This document shows, piece by piece, positions 51,569-59,700 of a DNA stretch of 64,000 nucleotides; the first letter of the stretch is position 1; every line of letters starts with the position of its first letter. The DNA is taken from positions 83,050-147,049 of the forward strand of contig NZ_JBANDC010000013.1 in the NCBI RefSeq assembly GCF_038896935.1. Direction: 5' to 3'. The stretch comes from Collimonas rhizosphaerae (GTDB taxonomy: Bacteria; Pseudomonadota; Gammaproteobacteria; Burkholderiales; Burkholderiaceae_D). The notes below the pieces were generated by a model. The model did no database searches and was not told the DNA's origin. It was given only the letters and a program-made list of their open reading frames with translations. Both the position numbers and the translations under genes were made by a program.

Positions 51569-54049
51569 ATGGCGAATGCAATGAAGAGACCAGCAAAATC
51601 CCTGACACTTTCCGTTAAAAAGCCGGCTGCGGCCAAGGCCAAAGTAAGCACCTCTTCCTCAAGCTCGAAGTCCCCCGTTAAAAAAACGGCTGCTTCATCC
51701 AAAACGCCGGCGAAGCCCGTTAGCAAGAAAGTAGTTTCTAAAGCAACTGCAACGACCACAAAAGCATCAAGAACTGTTGCAAAACCAGTATCTGTGAAAT
51801 CGAAAGCCCCTGTGACAAACAAGAAACCACAACTCAAAGTCGTCAAATCATCCAAAAATGCGGCACCGGCTCCAGTCAAGGCCGACGTCAGCGTGATGAT
51901 TGGATCAGGCGTAAGTCAAACCACGGATGCCGCTACCCTGGCGGCGATTGATACTTCCGGCTATATCTTGCCGTCGGTGAAGGTGCCAGGACGTCGTGGT
52001 CGCAAGCCAAAAGAATTCCAGCCGGAAAACGACGAAGTCGCGGCGCTCAATGCTGTCGAACGCGCTGAACTGAAAGCGGTCGACAAGGCCAAGGCGAAAG
52101 ACCGCAAGGCCAAGGAAAAGGCATTGCTGAAAGACGCCTTCTCGTCCGATACCGAAGCGAGCGAAGAAGAACTCGAAGCACGCCGTCAAAAGCTCAAGAC
52201 CCTGATCAAGATGGGCAAGGAGCGCGGCTTCCTGACCTTCTCCGAAATCAACGATCACCTGCCTGAAAACATTATCGATCCGGAAGCCATCGAAGGCATC
52301 ATCGGTACTTTCAGCGACATGGGGATTGCCGTCTACGAACAGGCGCCGGATGCGGAAACGCTGCTGCTGTCGGACAACGTCGCCACTGTCGCCAGCGACG
52401 ACGACGCAGAAGCCGCGGCCGAAGCCGCGCTGTCTACCGTCGATTCCGATTTCGGCCGCACTACCGACCCGGTCCGCATGTACATGCGTGAAATGGGTTC
52501 GGTTGAACTGCTGACGCGCGAAGGCGAAATCGAAATCGCCAAGCGTATCGAAGACGGCCTGAAAGACATGATCCAGGCAATTTCCGCCTGCCCGACCACC
52601 ATCGCCGAGATCTTGCTGGCCGCCGACAAGATCGGCAAGGACGAAATCAAGATTGACGAAATCGTCGATGGTCTGGTCGATCCCAACCAGACCGACGAAG
52701 CCGCCACCGCCAGCGCCGCAGCAACTGCTGCCGACGACGACAGCGAAGAAGACGAAGAAGAGGAAGAAGAAGATGCGGAAGAAGACGACGCCAGCTCGAC
52801 CTCGGGCGCGGCCGGCTTCTCGGCGGAACAGCTTGAACAGCTGAAGCGCGACGCGCTCGGCAAGTTCGAGACCATCTCGACCCAGTTCGACAAGATGCGC
52901 AAAGCGTTCGAAAAAGAAGGCTACAACTCCAAGCCTTACGTCAAGGCGCAAGAGATCATCTCGAACGAACTGCTGGGAATCCGCTTCACCGCCAAGGTCG
53001 TCGAGAAATTATGCGACACCCTGCGTGGCCAGGTCGATGAAGTGCGCCAGATCGAACGCCAGATCCTTGACGTCGCGGTGAACAAGTGCGGCATGCCGCG
53101 CCCGCATTTCATCAAGGTTTTCCCAGGCAACGAAACCAACCTCGACTGGGTCGACGGCGAAGTCAGCGGCAACCACGCCTACAGCACCGTGCTCAGCCGT
53201 AACGTGCCTGCGGTGAAAGAGCTGCAGCAGCGCCTGATCGACTTGCAGGCGCGCGTCGTGCTGCCTTTGCCTGACCTGCGCGGCATCAACAAGAAGATGG
53301 GCGCGGGCGAGAAAAAAGCCCGCATGGCCAAGCGCGAAATGACCGAAGCCAACTTGCGGCTGGTGATCTCGATCGCGAAAAAATACACCAACCGCGGCTT
53401 GCAATTCCTGGACCTGATCCAGGAAGGCAATATCGGCCTGATGAAAGCCGTCGACAAGTTCGAATACCGTCGCGGCTACAAATTCTCGACCTACGCGACA
53501 TGGTGGATCCGCCAGGCCATCACCCGTTCGATCGCCGACCAGGCGCGCACCATCCGTATTCCGGTGCACATGATCGAAACGATCAACAAGATGAACCGCA
53601 TCTCGCGCCAGATCCTGCAGGAAACCGGCGCTGAGCCGGATCCGGCAACGCTCGCGATCAAGATGGAAATGCCGGAAGATAAAATCCGCAAGATCATGAA
53701 GATCGCGAAAGAGCCGATTTCGATGGAAACACCGATAGGCGACGACGACGATTCGCACCTGGGCGATTTCATCGAGGACAACAACACCCTGGCCCCGGCC
53801 GACGCTGCCCTGCATGCATCGATGCGCGGCGTGGTGAAGGACATCCTGGACTCGCTGACCCCGCGCGAAGCGAAGGTATTGCGGATGCGTTTCGGCATCG
53901 AAATGTCGACCGACCACACCCTGGAAGAAGTCGGCAAGCAGTTCGACGTGACGCGTGAGCGGATCCGCCAGATAGAAGCGAAAGCGCTGCGCAAGCTGCG
54001 CCACCCTTCCCGCTCCGACAAGCTGAAGAGCTTCCTCGAAGGTAATTAA
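51569..54049 (+). CDS. rpoD: RNA polymerase primary sigma factor RpoD (sigma-70), long form
   Basis: This 826-residue primary sigma factor has region 1.1 (starting at LKTLIKMGKERGFLTFSEIN) and an acidic nonconserved insert (about residues 385-415, with a run of Asp/Glu). Regions 2 to 4 follow: FLDLIQEGNIGLMKAVDKFE, ATWWIRQAITRSIADQARTI and TLEEVGKQFDVTRERIRQIE. The first 120 residues are a Lys/Ala/Ser/Thr/Pro-rich basic extension absent from E. coli RpoD (613 residues). ATG 51569 (MANAMKRP) is used. The longer frame starts with a TTG. Confidence 0.97.
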   Translation: MANAMKRPAKSLTLSVKKPAAAKAKVSTSSSSSKSPVKKTAASSKTPAKPVSKKVVSKATATTTKASRTVAKPVSVKSKAPVTNKKPQLKVVKSSKNAAPAPVKADVSVMIGSGVSQTTDAATLAAIDTSGYILPSVKVPGRRGRKPKEFQPENDEVAALNAVERAELKAVDKAKAKDRKAKEKALLKDAFSSDTEASEEELEARRQKLKTLIKMGKERGFLTFSEINDHLPENIIDPEAIEGIIGTFSDMGIAVYEQAPDAETLLLSDNVATVASDDDAEAAAEAALSTVDSDFGRTTDPVRMYMREMGSVELLTREGEIEIAKRIEDGLKDMIQAISACPTTIAEILLAADKIGKDEIKIDEIVDGLVDPNQTDEAATASAAATAADDDSEEDEEEEEEDAEEDDASSTSGAAGFSAEQLEQLKRDALGKFETISTQFDKMRKAFEKEGYNSKPYVKAQEIISNELLGIRFTAKVVEKLCDTLRGQVDEVRQIERQILDVAVNKCGMPRPHFIKVFPGNETNLDWVDGEVSGNHAYSTVLSRNVPAVKELQQRLIDLQARVVLPLPDLRGINKKMGAGEKKARMAKREMTEANLRLVISIAKKYTNRGLQFLDLIQEGNIGLMKAVDKFEYRRGYKFSTYATWWIRQAITRSIADQARTIRIPVHMIETINKMNRISRQILQETGAEPDPATLAIKMEMPEDKIRKIMKIAKEPISMETPIGDDDDSHLGDFIEDNNTLAPADAALHASMRGVVKDILDSLTPREAKVLRMRFGIEMSTDHTLEEVGKQFDVTRERIRQIEAKALRKLRHPSRSDKLKSFLEGN

Positions 54050-54056
54050 GATTATT

Positions 54057-54091
54057 CGTGAATCATTCGGTGTTTTTTTGAATGATTCACG
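54057..54091. terminator. Long stem-loop after rpoD
   Basis: CGTGAATCATTC (54057-54068) and GAATGATTCACG (54080-54091) form a perfect 12-bp stem with an 11-base, T-rich loop, eight bases after the rpoD stop. No T-run follows the second arm, so it may be an mRNA stabiliser or a partial terminator. Confidence 0.5.
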
Positions 54092-54216
54092 ATAATTCAT
54101 TTACCTTTCGCCCACGTATTTTTCTATAATACGGGATTGATTTTAAGATGCTGCAGTGCGGTTGAGCGGATTTGCGCAAAGACCACGAGCACGACGCTGC
54201 AGCGCCCTAAGGAATT

Positions 54217-54295
<79 letters not shown>

Positions 54296-54312
54296 GTAAG
54301 AAGTAATATTGA

Positions 54313-54343
54313 AGCGCCTGCTAGCGATAGCGGGCGCTTTTTT
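54313..54343 (+). terminator. Intrinsic terminator after the tRNA
   Basis: AGCGCCTGCTA and TAGCGGGCGCT (one mismatched pair) form the stem around GCGA, followed by six T. Confidence 0.9.
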
Positions 54344-54454
54344 ATTTATCTCTTTTGCTCCGCAAATTCCAATACTCGCTATCAATTTCTATTGCAGTCC
54401 GACCCTACGTCGGCTTTTCGAACGCTCACGCCAGCTATAGCGTCTACACCCCCT

Positions 54455-54535
54455 TCCAAGCTGGGGTTGGAACTGAGTTTCAAGGGGTCTTATGACAGGG
54501 TGGTGGCGTTCGCCAGGCAATGGAGGGTGGGTCAC
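54455..54535 (+). pseudogene. Fragment of an IS21 family IstA transposase
   Basis: A short piece reads FKGSYDRVVAFARQWRV, the conserved GYxGSYxRVxxFxRxW block of IS21 IstA proteins. No other part of the transposase and no IstB are present. It is about 110 bases after the tRNA terminator. The rest of 54,346-54,605 has no gene. Confidence 0.55.
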
Positions 54536-54605
54536 AGGCTGAGTGGGTCAATTCAGCACGCAAACGAACAATCGATGTAACAATAAAGCACTTTATTACT
54601 CAAGA

Positions 54606-55640
54606 TCAAACGCTTCGTTTATAAGCGTTGGGGGTTAATCCTGTCCAGCGCAAAAATGCACGTTGAAATGTGCTTTGCTCGGAATAACCAAGTAATTGAG
54701 CGACATCAGAAAGTTGCAGTGTTGGATCTAGCAAGTACTGTTTTGCCAATTGTTGACGAATTTTTTCGAGCAGCACCCGGAAACTGGTGTCGCACTGGTC
54801 TAAGCGGCGGCGCAGTGTTCTAGGCGTTATATTAAATTTGCTCGCGACACTATCCAATTCTGGCTCGCCCTCATGAATTTGGCTTGTGATGCAACGTCGA
54901 ACTGACATCACGAACTCGTTTTCTGTAGGTAGCTGATTTAGGAATTCATTTGCTTGCCTCTCTAACAGAGCTACCAATATAGGCTCTGGTTTTTTTAGGG
55001 GAACAGTCAACGAATGCAGCGGTACGCGTATGCTAGTTGCGGCTTGATTAAAAAGAACTTCACATTTGAAGAAATCTCTATAGGCATGTAGAGACGACGG
55101 CTCGGGATCGATAAAGCTCACTTGCTTCCACTCGACATCCTTGCTAGATATGCACTTGGAAAATTGGAGAAGTGTCGCTATACCAAATTCAAGGTGTAGT
55201 CGCCCGTGCCCCCCGGAACTTCCTGCAGGCCATCTAAGCACAAGATCGCTTCCGTCAATAATAGGAGCCTCTAAGCCGCCTTGCTCCACCTCTTGTATAA
55301 GGCGCTGATATGCTTGCAGGCGTAGCAGCGATGCGCCAAGAGTGGGGCACGACGCGAATATGTAGCCAATGACTCCAAAGTGTGCAGGAGTAACAGTTTT
55401 CCCCAAGTGCAGGCCTAAGAGGGGGTCTCCCAATCGAACCGCGGCACATTGCAAGTGAGAGATCCAGCGTTGCAGCGGGTAGCGGATTAGAACTCGGTCG
55501 ACTTCGTCAGGTGTTGGCTCATTTAATAGCTTTGAGGCATCAATCCCCTGGTTTTTTAAATATTCAAAAAGTATGCGCATATAGGCGCTGGACACAAAGC
55601 CCTGTGCAAATGTATTTAATTTCACTGCTTTTATGTTCAA
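54606..55640 (-). CDS. AraC family regulator with arabinose-binding-type N-terminus, copy 1
   Basis: About 344 residues: an N-terminal PF12625-like domain (for example GIDASKLLNEPTPDEVDRVL and GLHLGKTVTPAHFGVIGY) and a C-terminal AraC double helix-turn-helix (LDSVASKFNITPRTLRRRLD, QLSDVAQLLGYSEQSTFQRA). It is over 80% identical by eye to the gene at 62839-63873. The start is uncertain: TTG 55640 gives the same length as the paralogue; GTG 55625 is possible; neither has a ribosome site. The open frame extends further upstream to 55841 but is not conserved. Likely a regulator of the adjacent adhesin island (inference). Confidence 0.85.
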   Translation of the reverse strand: MNIKAVKLNTFAQGFVSSAYMRILFEYLKNQGIDASKLLNEPTPDEVDRVLIRYPLQRWISHLQCAAVRLGDPLLGLHLGKTVTPAHFGVIGYIFASCPTLGASLLRLQAYQRLIQEVEQGGLEAPIIDGSDLVLRWPAGSSGGHGRLHLEFGIATLLQFSKCISSKDVEWKQVSFIDPEPSSLHAYRDFFKCEVLFNQAATSIRVPLHSLTVPLKKPEPILVALLERQANEFLNQLPTENEFVMSVRRCITSQIHEGEPELDSVASKFNITPRTLRRRLDQCDTSFRVLLEKIRQQLAKQYLLDPTLQLSDVAQLLGYSEQSTFQRAFLRWTGLTPNAYKRSV

Positions 55641-55894
55641 AAAACGTACAACGTATAAAACAAAGCATAGGTGACGGGATGTGCCAGTTAAAGTCCGGCC
55701 TCGGGCACCAATTACTAAAAGGCTTTCAGTGATGAAGGTCTTTTTTGTTGTGCTCCGCAATCTACCGCCTGCTCCGCAAAATCCTAATTCGGTAACGATG
55801 GGCAATCCGTCATAGCAGCGTTTACCCTCAGATGACCTCAATTATGGGTTGAGTATCCTTGCGACTATCCCGGAGCCAGGAATTACAGTGATCC

Positions 55895-56392
55895 TCATTT
55901 TTTCTCAACTAGCGATTCCTCGCTCATTCCAATCAATGAAAGCCAATGCGATGTCGAACCCTCCATCAAAGAAGCAGACTCCTCCGCGTTAATTCGCGGC
56001 ACGGCACGAGATCCATGACCGATTTCTCGCTTCGCTTTCCTACTACCTCTTTCTTCTCGCATTTTTTTTTGACGATCGCAATACGCAATAATTTTTCCTA
56101 CCAACATGAACAAATCTCGATCATTCCGTAAATTTTCAGCCAGTTGCTGCCAGTGCCCACTTAGATACCATCGTCTAACGCGCATATAGATGGCGTTCCA
56201 TTTTCCAAATTTTGGCGGCAAATCAGCCCAAACATTCGTATCAGACACAAACCACAGTACAGCTTCAATAAACAGTCTATTGTCACGAGCATGGCTTCCA
56301 GGATCTCCGGTTTTTCCCAACATCTGGAACTCCAGTTTTTCCCATTGATCATCTCTAATTTTCGTGCCTGATTCATATTTAGAATTAATCAT
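55895..56392 (-). CDS. DUF4096 (IS5 OrfA-like) HTH protein without catalytic domain
   Basis: About 165 residues from ATG 56392 (MINSKYESG). The middle matches the DNA-binding N-terminus of IS5-group transposases: IRDDQWEKLE, GDPGSHARDNRLFIEAVLWF, and DLPPKFGKWNAIYMRVRRWY. The transposase DDE domain is absent, and the C-terminal 60 residues are basic then serine-rich with no match I recognise. The frame is intact without stops, so it may be a domesticated DNA-binding protein or a truncated IS5 OrfA. It lies between the first AraC gene and the adhesin on the same strand. The frame extends to 56494 with a less likely start. Confidence 0.6.
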   Translation of the reverse strand: MINSKYESGTKIRDDQWEKLEFQMLGKTGDPGSHARDNRLFIEAVLWFVSDTNVWADLPPKFGKWNAIYMRVRRWYLSGHWQQLAENLRNDRDLFMLVGKIIAYCDRQKKMREERGSRKAKREIGHGSRAVPRINAEESASLMEGSTSHWLSLIGMSEESLVEKK

Positions 56393-56703
56393 TAGCAATC
56401 TCACTTTCACTTTTTCAAACTCATCCCATCTCTTGCAATTCACTAGCCAGAAATGAACTGCTATCACAGCACAATAGTCAAAAGAGGGATTCAAAAGATT
56501 CCGTTAAACCTCTACATTTCTTAAATGAGAAGAAACGTTACATGCAAATAAAAGTGGGCTTCGAACCGAAGCCCGCCTATACAATCTGCAGAAATTGATC
56601 TTTTTCAAATTAAAGAATAAATTTTGCAAAACCGAATTATTTTCAAATTCGCCCTAGCGCAATCTACGTTCCAATCTGCATCTGATCAAATTTACTCTTA
56701 TCC

Positions 56704-59700
56704 CTACCAGGAATACCCCACACCCGCATTAATCAGTGTGCGACTAGCAGAGGTTGTACTAACACCGAATTTAACAACGGTGCTCTGACTGACACGGGCG
56801 CTAGCACCGATAGCCAGAGCCGTATAACCAGCATAATTGCCAATGCCTGCACCTAATGCAAATGTCTTGCCGCTGTCGACTTGCGGAAGACCAGCCAAAG
56901 CCCCAGCCATCGCAACTCCGCTATATGCGATACGCTGAAGATCTCCAACTTGATTTTTCACCGCTGACAATTGCGAGACATTCACCGCATCGGTTGGATT
57001 GATACCAGCCGCCACGTTGGTGATACGACGCTCACTGCCCGGAGATCCAACAGATACCGTATTGGCTTGATCCGCGATAGAACCGGCACCCAGGGCCACC
57101 GAGTTGGTCCCGGTGGCTTGCGCCCCTGCACCGGTCGCGACAGAGTTATTGCCCGAGGCCAGCGCATTCTGCCCAATCGCGACAGTAGGATCGCCAGTCG
57201 CCTGGGCGTTATTACCTATCGCCACCGATCCGGCCTGCGAGGCCAAGGCACGAAAGCCCACCGCAGTGGTGTTGGCATCGGTTGCCTGCGCGTTGGAACC
57301 GAATGCCGTTGCGCCGTCTTTGGTCGCCTGCGCACACAAGCCGGAACCTGTTGCATCGACACCCTTGACCGTACTGCACGTTGCCGGCGTCACATTGTTG
57401 ATCGCGGTGCCGCTAGCGCCACGCGTCTGTACCGTACCGTCGCTGTTGGCTCCGCCGATCGTGGTAGCACCTATCGTCGAACCGTTCGCCGCAGCGCTGC
57501 TTGACGCATCGGCAAGCGGTTTCAACGATGTCGACAATGAACTGACGCCCATCAGGCTGGTCGAGAGTGACGTCAATTGTCCCAGCCCGGTTGATATCGA
57601 CGCAACGCCAGTTGACAACGAATTGATGCCGCTCGTCGCCACGCTCAAGCCGCTTGACGTAGACGTCGACAACGATGACACGTTGCTGTTGGTGGTGCTC
57701 AGACCCGTTGACAGCGAATTAATGCCGCTTGCAGCCGTACTCAAGCCCGTCGAAGTCGAAGTCGATAGTGCCGACACATTGCTGTTGGTTGTACTCAGCC
57801 CGGTTGACAGTGAATTTACGCCGCTTTGCGCCGTGCTGATCCCTGTCGAAGTAGAAGTCGACAGCGATGTCACGTTGCTGTTGGTCGTGCTCAAACCGGT
57901 TGACAGCGAATTGATGCCAGTCGACGCCGAAGTAGACAAAGAGGATAACTGACCGTAATTCACCGCGTCGGTTGGATTCACACCGGCAGCCACATTGGTA
58001 AGAGTCACCGGCGTTGTCGCGCCAACTCCGCCCAAAGTAATGCTGGTGTGACCAGGATTGTCATATTGAACCGAGTTGGCAACCCCTGTAGACAGCGACG
58101 ATACATTGCTATTGGTCGTGCTCAGGCCAGTCGATGTCGACGTTGACAACGAGGTCACGTTGCTGTTGGTTGTGCTCAAACCAGTTGACAACGAACCAAT
58201 GTTGCTGGCATTCGTGCTGATGCCAGTCGAGGTTGAAGTCGACAACGACGACACGTTGCTGTTGGTCGTGCTCAGCCCCGTAGAAGTCGAAGTCGATAAA
58301 GAATCCACATTGCTATTAGTCGTACTCAGGCCAGTCGACAACGAACCGATGTTGCTGGCGTTGGTGCTGATACCTGTCGAAGTCGAGGTCGACAATGACG
58401 AAACATTACTGTTCGTTGTACTCAATCCAGTCGATGTTGATGTCGACAGCGATACCACATTACTGTTGGTGGTGCTCAGACCGGTAGAGGTCGATGTGGA
58501 CAAGGAGTCCACGTTGCTGTTGACCGTGCTCAGGCCTGTAGATGTCGAGCTCGACAGCGACGAAACATTGCTGTTCGTTGTGCTCAAACCGGTTGAAGTC
58601 GATGTCGACAGCGATGTCACGTTGCTGTTAGTCGTGCTCAAGCCTGTCGACAACGAACCGATGTTGCTGGCGTTGGTGCTGATACCTGTCGAGGTCGAAG
58701 TTGACAGCGAAGTCACGTTACTGTTGGTGGTGCTCAGACCGGTAGAGGTCGATGTGGACAAGGAATCTACATTGCTGTTGACCGTGCTCAGGCCTGTAGA
58801 TGTAGAGCTCGACAGCGACGAAACATTGCTGTTCGTTGTGCTCAAACCAGTTGAAGTCGATGTCGACAGCGATGTCACGTTGCTGTTAGTCGTGCTCAGG
58901 CCTGTCGACAACGAACCGATGTTGCTGGCATTGGTGCTGATACCTGTCGAGGTCGAGGTCGACAGCGATACCACATTACTGTTGGTGGTGCTCAGACCGG
59001 TAGAGGTCGATGTGGACAAGGAGTCCACATTGCTGTTGACCGTGCTCAGGCCTGTAGACGTCGAGCTCGACAGCGACGCAACATTGCTGCTGGTGGTGCT
59101 CAGCCCTGTCGACAACGAACCGATGTTGCTGGCGTTCGTGCTGATGCCAGTCGAGGTCGAAGTTGACAGCGAAGTCACGTTACTGTTGGTGGTGCTCAGA
59201 CCGGTAGAAGTCGATGTGGACAAGGAGTCCACATTGCTGTTGACCGTGCTCAGCCCCGTAGAAGTCGAAGTCGATAAAGAATCTACATTACTATTTGTCG
59301 TGCTCAGACCTGTCGACAGCGAGCCAATGTTGCTAGCATTGATGCTGATACCTGTCGAAGTCGAGGTCGACAATGACGAAACATTACTGTTCGTTGTGCT
59401 CAGTCCGGTAGAGGTCGTTGTAGACAAGGAGCCCACATTGCTGCTGATCGTGCTCAGGCCTGTAGATGTCGAGCTCGACAGCGATGTCACGTTACTGTTA
59501 GTCGTGCTCAGACCCGTCGACAGCGAACCGATGTTGCTGGCGTTCGTGCTGATGCCGCTCGAAGTCGAGGTTGACAGCGAAGTCACGTTGCTGTTGGTTG
59601 TGCTCAGACCTGTCGACAACGAACCGATGTTGCTGGCGTTCGTGCTGATGCCAGTCGAGGTTGAAGTCGACAACGACGTCACGTTGCTATTAGTCGTGCT

